64,000 nucleotides of DNA from an uncultured Prevotellaceae bacterium (GTDB taxonomy: Bacteria; Bacteroidota; Bacteroidia; Bacteroidales; Bacteroidaceae). This document shows positions 53,049 to 63,993 of this stretch, piece after piece. Every line of letters starts with the position of its first letter. Position 1 is the stretch's first letter. The notes under the pieces were generated by a model. That model was not told the origin of the DNA. It saw nothing but the letters and a program-made list of their open reading frames with translations, and made no database searches. The position numbers and the translations under genes were made by a program. Location of the stretch: assembly GCA_902790625.1 (NCBI GenBank), contig CADASP010000014.1:1-64000 (forward strand), read 5' to 3'.

Positions 53049-53082
53049 TAAAAAAAGACACCAAATCGGGGGGGGTGTCTTT
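53049..53082 (-). terminator. Rho-independent terminator of the 406-aa gene
   Basis: On the minus strand the stem GACACC(CCCCC)...GGTGTC (53074-53079 with 53057-53062) is followed by TTTTTTT. It lies about 60 bp past the stop codon at 53139. Confidence 0.8.
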
Positions 53083-53138
53083 GTGCTATTTATGAGTCCA
53101 CTCTGAATACCAATATTGTCGCGACAGACGGCGCATTG

Positions 53139-54359
53139 TTATTTAGTGGAGAATGGTTTTCGGAGTGGACTCATCTGTTGTTTTGCGAACTTTTTGCTGA
53201 GCAATGCATCTATTTTGGCAAAAAATTCATTCTTCTTTTCCGCGCTCTCTTTTTCGGTGGAGTCTTTTGCGCATGCGCCACAGAGGGCCGACCGTCCAAT
53301 GGTGTCCCATCGGCCGTGATGCTCCTTGTAGTATTTGTTGAAATAGTTGAGAAATGATTGGTAGCCTACGCCCCCACACCAATCATAGAAGAAGTAGAGG
53401 TACAGGGCAGGAATCTTTCCATTCTTGCACTTCGGTGGCAGCAGCTCGTCGAAATGCTCTATTACATAATTAATCCTTTGAATAAACTCAGCATCGTTGC
53501 CAAACGTGGTAATGGCGACAGCCATCATCGGGTCGCCACTCGCTTCGGCTACGACATTGTAGATAGTGATCTTCCCAATATCCTTCGGCGAGCAGTTGTG
53601 GAAATATCTCCCGGCAAACTGCTCCTTGTTTGTTGCGCTTTTTTTGTAATCTCTCAGCACGGGGTTTTCCTCGTCGCCCAAAAGAATCTTGTTTTGCTCT
53701 ATGGCTTTCCTCGTTTCGGGGTCGTCCTGCATCGCCTCGATGAGGTGCGCCTGGGCTTTCCTGCTCCTATCTAAGTCCTGCTTCAGGATTTCAAGACACT
53801 TGGCATTGTTGCCTTTCGTGGCCTTCTCTTCTTTTATTGTGCGCAAGGCTTCTTCGATACATTCGTTCAAGTTTTCATAGAACTTCAGCATCGTAGTAAA
53901 CAATTCTAACACACAGGGGGGATAACTACTCAGCCCCCACAGGTCGGCAACATAATTTTTAGTGCATATCATCGACCGCTCATAGGCTTGCGGGGCGGGC
54001 TTGCCTGGGGGCAGCTGCTTTCTCGACACCTTGCAAAAGTGCTTGATAACCTTTCTTGCGCCTGCACAACCACTGCGAATGTTCCTCGAAATCTTCGCCG
54101 AGGAATCCACCAGATAGTTGTCTTCGTGTGCAAACTCCTTGTTGAAAGTTCTGCACCGCTTGAATAGATACTGCTTCTCGCGGAGCAGCTTGGCATTATA
54201 CTCGTTGATGTCGGCTGTCAAGCTGACAATGGCATCCTCGTCGAGATGCTTGCCATTGATGGCATACAGCAGAAGGTCTACGTCAAAATGGCAGACGAAC
54301 TCATGTATCAAGCTCATCTGCTCCAAATGCGAGTGGCCTATCTGCGACGATATTTGCAT
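53139..54359 (-). CDS. Unknown protein, 406 aa, between primase-helicase and HU genes
   Basis: I do not recognise the family. The protein has no signal peptide and no membrane helix and appears cytoplasmic. Its N-terminal half (about 1-200) is mostly charged helix (SLTADINEYNAKLLREKQYL; IEEALRTIKEEKATKGNNAK), possibly coiled coil. The C-terminal half (about 215-380) is compact, with YFHNCSPKDIGKITIYNVVA, PALYLYFFYDWCGGVGYQSF and WDTIGRSALCGACAK, where GACAK resembles a one-sided metal-binding pair (CGAC). The start is ATG 54359; no TAnnTTTG box was found upstream. It is transcribed in the same direction as the primase-helicase but ends with its own terminator. Confidence 0.7.
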   Translation of the reverse strand: MQISSQIGHSHLEQMSLIHEFVCHFDVDLLLYAINGKHLDEDAIVSLTADINEYNAKLLREKQYLFKRCRTFNKEFAHEDNYLVDSSAKISRNIRSGCAGARKVIKHFCKVSRKQLPPGKPAPQAYERSMICTKNYVADLWGLSSYPPCVLELFTTMLKFYENLNECIEEALRTIKEEKATKGNNAKCLEILKQDLDRSRKAQAHLIEAMQDDPETRKAIEQNKILLGDEENPVLRDYKKSATNKEQFAGRYFHNCSPKDIGKITIYNVVAEASGDPMMAVAITTFGNDAEFIQRINYVIEHFDELLPPKCKNGKIPALYLYFFYDWCGGVGYQSFLNYFNKYYKEHHGRWDTIGRSALCGACAKDSTEKESAEKKNEFFAKIDALLSKKFAKQQMSPLRKPFSTK

Positions 54360-54463
54360 TTGTCTGACCGAATATGATTTGATAAGCGTAAAGCAAATAT
54401 CAAGCCAAAAAAAGAAATTCGCACCGAAACCGACAATTTGTCATGCCCAAGCGCGATAGACAA

Positions 54464-54592
54464 TTCTTCACTCTTCACTCTTCACTTAAAAGAATTCTTC
54501 ATTCTTCATTTCCAGCGCGGTAGCAAATTCTTCATTCTTCATTCTTCATTCTTCATTTAAAAGAATTCTTCATTCTTCACTCTTCATTTAAT
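54464..54592. repeat. 7-bp tandem repeat array ATTCTTC/ACTCTTC
   Basis: Three blocks of ATTCTTCA/ACTCTTCA units are separated by TTAAAAGAATT or short unique DNA, between the unknown 406-aa gene and the HU gene. Confidence 0.9.
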
Positions 54593-54969
54593 AACCAATC
54601 TTACAGTTCTTACAGCTGACAGTTAGAAAACAAGAGGGTAGGGGTATGGGCAATGATGAAATAATGTATAAATATTAATAATTATGTATATATATTTAAT
54701 AAATATACATATATGAATATTTTTATAAATATATATAAGAGTCTATTTTTATTCTTTCTCTTGGTACCCCGCATTGAAATCTTACTGTCAGCTGTAAGAA
54801 CTGTAAGATGCTGCGGTGGAGGCTTGCCAGGCTGGGCAAAACGATGCGGTTTCATCGGGCGGCTGCGGCCTTTCGTTTCGCAAACGACGGCGTTTGCCAC
54901 CGAAAACAAGTGCTTAACAATTTTTATCTATTTGATACGCATAAAATATTGAAAATAAATGAGAAAATA
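54593..54969. other. AT-rich intergenic region with two CAGCTG elements
   Basis: Copies of the TTACAGTTCTTACAGCTGAC motif (54600-54626) and its inverse (54781-54813) flank an AT-rich tract of almost pure A/T (about 54655-54740). No gene is supported. Confidence 0.6.
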
Positions 54970-55001
54970 TTTGGTGGTTAAAGAAAAAATTAGTAGCTTT
55001 G
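54970..55001 (+). promoter_or_regulatory. Promoter of the HU-like gene
   Basis: TTTG (54970-54973), a 20-bp spacer and TAGCTTTG (54994-55001), about 70 bp before ATG 55072. Confidence 0.8.
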
Positions 55002-55071
55002 CAACAGCAATTCGAAAGAGTTGCATGCGAGAAATTAACCTTAGTAATCAACCATCAAAAACAACAAAGTT

Positions 55072-57777
<2,706 letters not shown>

Positions 57778-57786
57778 CATTGAACT

Positions 57787-58827
57787 ATGAAACAGACAAT
57801 CTTAGTGACGGGTGGCACCGGATTCATCGGGAGCCACACCACCGTGGAGCTGCAAGAGGCTGGCTACGAGGTGGTCATCATCGACAACCTGTCGAACAGT
57901 AACGCCAATGTCGTCGATGGCATCGAGAAAATCACCGGCATCAGACCCGCCTTCGAGAAGGTGGACTGCTGCGACATGGAGGCACTGGAAGGCGTGTTCA
58001 AGAAATACCCCAAGATTGAGGGCATCATCCACTTCGCCGCTTCGAAGGCCGTGGGCGAGAGCGTGGAGAAGCCACTGCTCTACTATCGCAACAACCTCAC
58101 CTCGCTCATCAACCTGCTGGAGCTGATGCCGAAATACAACGTGAAGGGCATCATCTTCTCCAGCTCGTGCACCGTCTACGGACAGCCCACCGACGAGAAC
58201 CTGCCCGTCACCGAGCAGGCACCCATACAGAAGGCCCTCTCGCCCTATGGCAACACGAAGCAAATCAACGAGGAGATCATACAGGACTACATCCATAGCG
58301 GCGCACCCATCAAGAGCATCATCCTGCGCTACTTCAACCCCATCGGCGCACACCCCTCGGCACTCATCGGCGAGCTGCCCAACGGCGTGCCCATGAACCT
58401 CATACCCTTCGTCACGCAGACGGCAATGGGCATCCGCAAGCAGCTGAAAATCTTCGGAAACGACTACAACACACCCGACCACACCTGCATACGCGACTAC
58501 ATCTATGTGGTAGACTTGGCCAAGGCTCACGTGAAGGCCATGGAGCGCGTGCTCGACCAGCCCGACACCGACGCCGTGGAGGTGTTCAACATCGGAACCG
58601 GCAAGGGACTGTCGACGCTCGAGGTGGTGGAAGGCTTCGAGAAGGCCACCGGCGTGAAGGTGAACTGGGAGTACGCTCCACGGCGCGAGGGCGACATCGA
58701 GCAGGTGTGGGGCAATGTGGACAAGGCCAACAAGGTGCTGGGATGGAAGGCCGACACACCCACCGACGAGGTGCTGAAGAGCGCCTGGCGATGGCAGCAG
58801 AAGCTGCGCGAAGACGGGGTGCAGTGA
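57787..58827 (+). CDS. galE: UDP-glucose 4-epimerase
   Basis: The protein has 346 residues, the normal length. It is an extended short-chain dehydrogenase with the NAD-binding GGTGFIGSH (9-17), the SSSCTVYG serine region (about 124-131), the catalytic pair YGNTK (Tyr154, Lys158) and the substrate segment RYFNPIGAHPSALIGE. It interconverts UDP-glucose and UDP-galactose in the cytoplasm, feeding galactose use and glycan synthesis. The start is 13 bp downstream of the DUF559 stop, so its original promoter or upstream partner may have been separated by that unit. Confidence 0.97.
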   Translation: MKQTILVTGGTGFIGSHTTVELQEAGYEVVIIDNLSNSNANVVDGIEKITGIRPAFEKVDCCDMEALEGVFKKYPKIEGIIHFAASKAVGESVEKPLLYYRNNLTSLINLLELMPKYNVKGIIFSSSCTVYGQPTDENLPVTEQAPIQKALSPYGNTKQINEEIIQDYIHSGAPIKSIILRYFNPIGAHPSALIGELPNGVPMNLIPFVTQTAMGIRKQLKIFGNDYNTPDHTCIRDYIYVVDLAKAHVKAMERVLDQPDTDAVEVFNIGTGKGLSTLEVVEGFEKATGVKVNWEYAPRREGDIEQVWGNVDKANKVLGWKADTPTDEVLKSAWRWQQKLREDGVQ

Positions 58828-58829
58828 GA

Positions 58830-58895
58830 ATGGCGAAATGGCGTTATAACGAAATAACGATATAACGTCATAACGAAAAAAAACGACATAAACGA
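58830..58895. repeat. Short ATAACG-type repeats
   Basis: Irregular copies of (T)ATAACGA/TATAACGT about 8-11 bp apart fill the gap between galE and ispE. Confidence 0.7.
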
Positions 58896-58909
58896 GAAAC
58901 AATCCAAAG

Positions 58910-59740
58910 ATGCTCATCTTCCCACAGGCGAAAATCAACCTTGGCCTCAACATCGTAGAGCGCCGTCCTGATGGCTACCATAACCTTCAGACGGTGTTCT
59001 ATCCCGTTCCCCTGTGCGATGCCTTGGAGGTGCTCCCCATGGACGATGACTTCCCCTGCGATGCCTTCTGCGACCTGAAGCTTAGCGGCATCAGCGTGGA
59101 GGGCGACGAGCGGAACAACCTGGTGGTGAGGGCCTATCGCCTGTTGAAAGACGAATTCCCCCAGCTGCCCAGGGTGCACATCCATCTGCACAAGGCCATC
59201 CCCACGCAAGCCGGCATGGGCGGGGGCAGCAGCGACGCTTCGGCCATGCTGGTGTTGCTCAACCGCCATTTCCAGTTGGGCTTGTCCGAGCAGCAGCTCA
59301 TCGAGCGCGCTGCCCGCTTAGGAGCCGACTGCCCCTTCTTCATCCTCTCCTCACCAGCCTATGCCGAAGGAATCGGCGAGCGCCTGCAACCCCTCGCGCT
59401 CAGTCTGAAGGGCTGGTGGCTGGCGGTGGTGAGGCCCCCAGTGCCCGTCTCCACACGCGAGGCCTTCGCACTCATCACACCTCGGCATCCCGATGCCTGT
59501 TGTCGCGACATCGTGGCGTTGCCTGTGGAGCAATGGCAGCAGCTGTTGGTGAACGACTTCGAGGCGAGCGTCTTTGCCCAATATCCCATGATTGGCCACG
59601 TGAAGCAGCAGCTGCTACAGCTGGGAGCCGTCTACAGCGCCATGAGTGGCAGCGGCAGTGCCGTCTTCGCACTCTTCCGTCAGCCGATAGCTCTTCAGGA
59701 GCAATTCCCCGACATGTTTACCGCCATGATTAAACTGTAG
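58910..59740 (+). CDS. ispE: 4-diphosphocytidyl-2-C-methyl-D-erythritol kinase
   Basis: This 276-residue GHMP kinase begins with the substrate-binding AKINLGLNIVERRPDGYHNL (Lys8, Asn10) and has the ATP-binding glycine-rich loop PTQAGMGGGSSDASAML (about 98-114), with the catalytic Asp expected in GADCPFF (near residue 144), and a C-terminal MSGSGSAVFALF motif. It phosphorylates CDP-methylerythritol in the non-mevalonate isoprenoid pathway. It is shorter than E. coli IspE by a few residues only. Other pathway genes are not in the window. Confidence 0.96.
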   Translation: MLIFPQAKINLGLNIVERRPDGYHNLQTVFYPVPLCDALEVLPMDDDFPCDAFCDLKLSGISVEGDERNNLVVRAYRLLKDEFPQLPRVHIHLHKAIPTQAGMGGGSSDASAMLVLLNRHFQLGLSEQQLIERAARLGADCPFFILSSPAYAEGIGERLQPLALSLKGWWLAVVRPPVPVSTREAFALITPRHPDACCRDIVALPVEQWQQLLVNDFEASVFAQYPMIGHVKQQLLQLGAVYSAMSGSGSAVFALFRQPIALQEQFPDMFTAMIKL

Positions 59741-59824
59741 TCCCTTCACTCCCTTTCACTCCCTCTCACTCCCACAAAGAAAACTATTATACATCAACCC
59801 ATTAACCAACTAACATTAAAGAAA

Positions 59825-60157
59825 ATGAAAAAACTGTTTTTTTGCGGCATCATGGTCATGTCGCTGATGATTTCACAGAGCGTGAGTGCCCAGACAGTTA
59901 TCACTGAGCAGAATGCCCAAGGCATGAGCGCCAAAGAACTGAAGAAAGCCCACAAGGCAAAGGCCAAGGAAGAGAAGGCCGTGCTGCAGCTGCAAAAGGC
60001 TCAGGCCGCCCTCCCCAAGGCTGAGCAGAAGCTGGACAAAGCCCGCAAGAAGGCCGACAAAGCTATGGATGCCATGAAGGAGGCCGAGTCGGACTTGGAG
60101 AAGGCTCGCAAGAAGGTTGAAGACCTGCAGAAGGAGGTCGACAAGCTGATGAAATAA
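59825..60157 (+). CDS. Small exported coiled-coil protein
   Basis: The protein has 110 residues. Its signal peptide (MKKLFFCGIMVMSLMISQSV-SA) leaves a mature chain of about 88 residues that is almost entirely one Lys/Ala/Glu helix (KELKKAHKAKAKEEKAVLQL; KKADKAMDAMKEAESDLEKA) with heptad spacing of Ala/Leu, ending KEVDKLMK. It is probably periplasmic. The composition resembles small periplasmic helical proteins, but I recognise no family. It stands alone, 84 bp after ispE, with a run of TCACTCCC-type repeats in between. Confidence 0.8.
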   Translation: MKKLFFCGIMVMSLMISQSVSAQTVITEQNAQGMSAKELKKAHKAKAKEEKAVLQLQKAQAALPKAEQKLDKARKKADKAMDAMKEAESDLEKARKKVEDLQKEVDKLMK

Positions 60158-60223
60158 GCTCCCTGCAAGTGGTTTTTTGGCTGATTCCATCGACATCCAT
60201 GGTGGTTCAGCTGCATGTGATGA

Positions 60224-60261
60224 TGGCCAGTCCCTTGTGTAGCAGCACAAAGGGCTGGCCA
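60224..60261. terminator. Strong hairpin after the coiled-coil gene, possible terminator
   Basis: TGGCCAGTCCCTTGTG pairs with CACAAAGGGCTGGCCA around an 8-base loop. There is no T-run on either side, so intrinsic termination is uncertain. Confidence 0.5.
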
Positions 60262-60270
60262 CTCTGTTTC

Positions 60271-60323
60271 GGCATCCCTGCATGACGGCATCTTACAGTT
60301 CTGACAGCTGACAGTAAGGAAAC
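60271..60323 (-). repeat. CTGTCAGCTGTCAG element, inverted copy
   Basis: The reverse complement reads GTTTCCTTACTGTCAGCTGT...CAGAACTGTAAGATGC and CATGCAGGGATG, matching 49888-49939 almost base for base. Shorter relatives lie at 50235-50263, 54600-54626 and 54781-54813. Confidence 0.8.
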
Positions 60324-60383
60324 AAAGGGGCATCAGCAGAAAATATTTTCAGGTTTTTGTGTGGTAGTATGCAAAAAAAGCAG

Positions 60384-60391
60384 TATCTTTG
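60384..60391 (+). promoter_or_regulatory. -7 box of the GT2 gene
   Basis: TATCTTTG, 23 bp before ATG 60414. A TTTG at 60356-60359 is 24 bp upstream, a little far. It sits inside the longer open frame, which supports the ATG at 60414. Confidence 0.65.
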
Positions 60392-60413
60392 CATCGCAAA
60401 TACACCTGAAGCA

Positions 60414-61163
60414 ATGGAAAAAAGCGACAGCATCGTCATCATTCCTACTTACAACGAGAAGGAGAACATCGAGAAAATCATCCGCGCGGTGATGGGTTTG
60501 GAGCACGGCTTCCATATCCTCGTCATCGACGATGGCTCGCCCGACGGCACAGCCCAGATAGTGAAAAGGCTGATGTCCAGCGAGTTCGACGGCAGGTTGC
60601 ATCTGTTGGAGCGCAGCGGCAAGCAGGGCCTGGGCACCGCCTATATCGCTGGGTTCAAGTGGGCACTGGAGCGCGACTATGAGTACGTGTTCGAGATGGA
60701 TGCCGACTTCAGCCACGACCCCAACGACCTGCCACGCCTCTATGCCGCATGCCACGACGAGGGCTTCGACGTGAGCGTAGGCTCGCGCTATGTCAGTGGG
60801 GTGAATGTGGTGAACTGGCCCATGGGGCGAGTGCTGATGAGCTACTACGCCTCGAAGTATGTGCGCATCGTCACAGGCATCAAGGTGCACGACACCACGG
60901 CTGGCTTCGTGTGCTACAAGCGCCGGGTGCTGCAGACCATCGAACTCGACAAGATACGCTTCAAGGGCTATGCCTTCCAGATAGAGATGAAGTTCTCGGC
61001 GGTGAAGATTGGCTTCAAGGTGAAAGAGGTGCCCGTGGTGTTCGTCAACCGTCGCGAAGGCACCAGCAAGATGTCGGGAGGCATCTTCTCAGAGGCATTC
61101 TTCGGCGTGATGCGCCTGCGCTGGGACGGATGGACACGAAAATGGCCTGCCATAAAGGAATAA
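60414..61163 (+). CDS. Polyprenol-phosphate mannose synthase-like glycosyltransferase (GT2)
   Basis: This 249-residue single-domain GT2 is similar to DPM1-type enzymes that move mannose from GDP-mannose to polyprenyl phosphate. It has the nucleotide site IPTYNEKENI (10-19) and VIDDGSPDGT (Asp39, Asp40), the metal-binding EMDADFSHDP (Asp96, Asp98), KVHDTTAGFVCYKRRVL, and the C-terminal NRREGTSKMSGGIFSEAFFG. It lacks the C-terminal membrane helices of larger relatives, so it should be a soluble or peripheral inner-membrane enzyme. It may feed a lipid-linked sugar to protein O-glycosylation or other envelope glycans (inference). It is followed after 28 bp by the metallopeptidase-like gene. Confidence 0.9.
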   Translation: MEKSDSIVIIPTYNEKENIEKIIRAVMGLEHGFHILVIDDGSPDGTAQIVKRLMSSEFDGRLHLLERSGKQGLGTAYIAGFKWALERDYEYVFEMDADFSHDPNDLPRLYAACHDEGFDVSVGSRYVSGVNVVNWPMGRVLMSYYASKYVRIVTGIKVHDTTAGFVCYKRRVLQTIELDKIRFKGYAFQIEMKFSAVKIGFKVKEVPVVFVNRREGTSKMSGGIFSEAFFGVMRLRWDGWTRKWPAIKE

Positions 61164-61191
61164 ACACTAACTAATAACCTTAGAATAAGAC

Positions 61192-63360
61192 ATGAGAACA
61201 TCAAGAATCGTTGTTTTGTCGCTCGTAGCGTGCCTGTCGGCATTCATCTCGGCAGGGGCTCAGACAAGCGAGCAGGAATGGCATGACCTGACCGACCAAT
61301 ATCTGGTGAACGCCGATTTCAGCAAAGGCGTCAACTACGGCCTCGACGACGTAGGCAAAGTGTCGATGGGCATCAGAACGTTTGACGGGTGGAAAGCCGA
61401 TGTGAAACCCAGTACATCCGTAGGTGGGTCCACCTTCGCCTATGGTACCGCAGTCACCTTCAACGCCACCGCCATTCCCGCCGTAGGTCCCGACGGACAG
61501 GGTGGGGGAGCATGCCTCGCCCTCTGTGCCGGACTGAACGCCGAGGTGGTGTTCTATCAGGAGATGAAGATGGCTCCTGGCAATTACAAGCTGGTGGTGA
61601 CCTCGATGAACCTGAACGAGCGCTCGCAGAATGGTGATGCCCTGGCGGGGTGGTGGAAAAACGCCGACGAGAACACCCTCTCCACCTGTTCCTATTTCCC
61701 TACGGGCGAATGGATGAACGACACCATCTGCTTCACCATCCCCGAACTGACGAAGAGCCGCGTGCAGGTGGGACTGCGCGCGGTGGGGGGCACCACGCGC
61801 ATGACCGCCTATCTCATCATCGACCGCGTACAGTTGTGGCGCGACATCCCCTTTGGCCCCGACGATGAAGAGGCACTCTTGCCCGAGGTCATCGGCGACA
61901 CGCGCTTCGCCCGTGGAGCCACCATGGCCTTCGGACGCATCAAGGAGGTGCACGGCGACAACATCGTGGAGAGTGGATATTGCTGGGCCACACATCCGAA
62001 GCCTACCATCGACGACAACCACACCACCACCAAGCTGGAGAACAACGGCACCGTCTACTGGCTAAAGAACCTGCAGCCCGCCACAATATATTATATGCGC
62101 GCCTACGCAAAGACGGCCGCAGGGCGCGTGGGCTATGCCGACGACATCAAGTTCTGCACGGTGCCCAAGGGCAACGTCACCTATTGGTACAACAATGGTG
62201 GCGACGAAGCTGCCAACAAGCGTGTGAACGATGCCGCCACACGTGCTTGCGAGATATTCAACGACCTGTCGAGCATGGTGAAGCATTTCAACATTGGCTA
62301 TAGCGCCGGCACACCCACCGCCGACTGCTACTACGGCGATGAGCCTTGGATGAACATGGGCGCCAACAGCAGCTACCAGCGCGCCGGAACCATCATGCAC
62401 GAGATGCAGCACGGCTTTGGCGTCATCCCCTACACCACCCAGTGGAATAAGAACATCCTGCGCGAGCGCCTCGATGGTGAGGGGAGGGGCACCGGACACT
62501 GGTTGGGCGAGCGTGTCAGCGCCTTCCTCGACTTCTGGGACAACACCACCGGCTCTCAGCTCAATGGCGACTATCAGCATCTATGGCCCTACGGCATCAA
62601 CGGAGCCAGCGAGGACAACGGGCGCAACGAGCTGTACTTCGCCAATGCCATGATAGGACAGGCGCTGGGCGAAGACGGACTGGAGCACCGCTCGAACACC
62701 TTTGCCGAGCCTTGCTACATCTTTGAGCAGGAGGACGACGTGAAATACTATCTCACTAACGAGGCCGTCGATCGAGGCAAGCTCACCTCGTTCCTCTCGG
62801 CAGACGAGGGTGGCCGTCTGTCGTGGATGAACGTGGCAGCCGATGATGCCAGGAACGACGACCATGCCGCCTGGTACATCACTTTCAGCCCTGCCAAGCA
62901 GTACTATCAGCTGCGCAATGCCGCCACAGGGCAATACCTCAGCTTCTCGGGTGGATTCAAGACCGTGGTGCGCGATACGCCTACTGCCAACGAGCAGCTG
63001 CACCTGATGAAAGGCCGCGTGAAGGTGGCTCATGGCGGAAAAGCACAGCGTGGCTTCTGGCTGGTGCACCCCACGGGAACGATGACGCCCAACTGCATGC
63101 AGGCCAATGCCAACGGCGCCCTGGGGTCGGCCACATTCAACCTGGCCAACACGTCGACACGCCAGCGCTGGCTCATCCTCACCGCCGACGAACTGCAGGA
63201 GACCACCGGCATGGAGGCTCCCACCATGGAGCAGAACATATCAAAAGAAATATGTATCGATGGCATCTACACCCTTGATGGCCGTCGCCTCAACACGGAG
63301 AAGGCCCAGCTGAAGCCAGGCCTATACATCATCAATGGTCGCAAGTGGGTGGTGAAGTAA
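61192..63360 (+). CDS. Putative secreted zinc metallopeptidase with sorting-type tail
   Basis: The protein has 722 residues. A signal peptide (MRTSRIVVLSLVACLSAFIS-AGA) is followed by an N-terminal jelly-roll-like domain (about 30-220), a fibronectin/Ig-like domain (about 228-325: WATHPKPTIDDN, LKNLQPATIYYMRAYAKTAA), and a central domain with HEMQH (403-407, zinc-binding HExxH pattern) followed by GHWLGERVSAFLDFW. A ricin-like or beta-trefoil-like stretch (YYQLRNAATGQYLSF, about 565-670) comes next, then the tail YTLDGRRLNTEKAQLKPGLY...GRKWVVK. The HExxH match is the only direct sign of protease function; no third ligand can be assigned. The tail is the same type as in the discoidin/LRR and cohesin-like proteins. 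Confidence 0.82.
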   Translation: MRTSRIVVLSLVACLSAFISAGAQTSEQEWHDLTDQYLVNADFSKGVNYGLDDVGKVSMGIRTFDGWKADVKPSTSVGGSTFAYGTAVTFNATAIPAVGPDGQGGGACLALCAGLNAEVVFYQEMKMAPGNYKLVVTSMNLNERSQNGDALAGWWKNADENTLSTCSYFPTGEWMNDTICFTIPELTKSRVQVGLRAVGGTTRMTAYLIIDRVQLWRDIPFGPDDEEALLPEVIGDTRFARGATMAFGRIKEVHGDNIVESGYCWATHPKPTIDDNHTTTKLENNGTVYWLKNLQPATIYYMRAYAKTAAGRVGYADDIKFCTVPKGNVTYWYNNGGDEAANKRVNDAATRACEIFNDLSSMVKHFNIGYSAGTPTADCYYGDEPWMNMGANSSYQRAGTIMHEMQHGFGVIPYTTQWNKNILRERLDGEGRGTGHWLGERVSAFLDFWDNTTGSQLNGDYQHLWPYGINGASEDNGRNELYFANAMIGQALGEDGLEHRSNTFAEPCYIFEQEDDVKYYLTNEAVDRGKLTSFLSADEGGRLSWMNVAADDARNDDHAAWYITFSPAKQYYQLRNAATGQYLSFSGGFKTVVRDTPTANEQLHLMKGRVKVAHGGKAQRGFWLVHPTGTMTPNCMQANANGALGSATFNLANTSTRQRWLILTADELQETTGMEAPTMEQNISKEICIDGIYTLDGRRLNTEKAQLKPGLYIINGRKWVVK

Positions 63361-63387
63361 TTCCCGCCCCTTCCTTCCTGTCGCATG

Positions 63388-63456
63388 CCGCCGTGCGCCG
63401 ACCATCTCGTTGGTGTTACACAGCCGCTGTGCGCCGACCATCTCGTCGGTGGTGCT
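63388..63456. repeat. Direct repeat GTGCGCCGACCATCTCGT
   Basis: Two about 30-bp units (GCCGCYGTGCGCCGACCATC then TCGTYGGTG) are placed about 36 bp apart, between the convergent metallopeptidase and AlaX genes. Confidence 0.75.
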
Positions 63457-63472
63457 AAGCGCACCCCCTCTT

Positions 63473-63958
63473 CTATGTGGCTATCACTTTGAACCTCACC
63501 CTGAACGAGCGCTCGCTCTCGTCCCAGTTGGTGCCCAGCAGTTCAAAGTGGCCTATCTGCTTCGTGCTCCTCACGTGTCGCCCTATGCAGGGGCACACGT
63601 CGTAGTCGCCGATGCGCACCAGTCGGATGTCGTCGCCAGCGTCGGCGGGCAAGCGATCCAGGCTCACGCCGTCGGGCAGATGGTGGCGCGTCGCCATCTC
63701 GAAGCTCACGGGCAAGTCCTGCTCTATCAGCTCGTTCATTCGCCGCTCAATCTCTTTCTCCTGCTTGCGGTCGGGTTTCTGGCTCAGGTGGAAGCTCATC
63801 TTGCTCTTCTTTCGTTCCACATGGGCGTTGTAGCTGCGTTCGCAACCAAACATCCTTATCATCGTCTGGTTCAGCAGGTGCTCGGCAGTGTGGGCAGGGG
63901 GAAACGCCGTGTCGCGCTCCTCCATCATGCCCCAGTCGGTGTCGTTTCTTGATGCCAT
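63473..63958 (-). CDS. AlaX-type alanyl-tRNA editing protein
   Basis: This 161-residue free-standing editing domain is related to the C-terminal half of alanyl-tRNA synthetase. The zinc-binding sets are present: HTAEH (His23, His27) and VCPCIGRH (Cys124, His128). The protein removes Ser or Gly mischarged on tRNA-Ala in the cytoplasm. Length fits the small AlaX class. ATG 63958 is chosen because the -7 box lies 28 bp upstream; another in-frame ATG pair lies at residues 11-12. The frame open further upstream begins with a GTG inside the promoter and is rejected. Confidence 0.9.
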   Translation of the reverse strand: MASRNDTDWGMMEERDTAFPPAHTAEHLLNQTMIRMFGCERSYNAHVERKKSKMSFHLSQKPDRKQEKEIERRMNELIEQDLPVSFEMATRHHLPDGVSLDRLPADAGDDIRLVRIGDYDVCPCIGRHVRSTKQIGHFELLGTNWDESERSFRVRFKVIAT

Positions 63959-63985
63959 ATCACTATCGTTGTCGCTATTCGGGTG

Positions 63986-63993
63986 CAAAAATA
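63986..63993 (-). promoter_or_regulatory. -7 box of the AlaX gene
   Basis: TATTTTTG on the minus strand. The -33 region falls outside the window. Confidence 0.55.

Noticed and set aside
54640..54760. tRNA or small RNA in the AT-rich tract
   Set aside because: Almost pure A/T with no cloverleaf or conserved tRNA bases.
49735..55071. Integrated conjugative or phage element around the primase-helicase
   Set aside because: No integrase, relaxase, conjugation or phage structural genes and no attachment-site repeats were seen; the repeats found are dispersed types.
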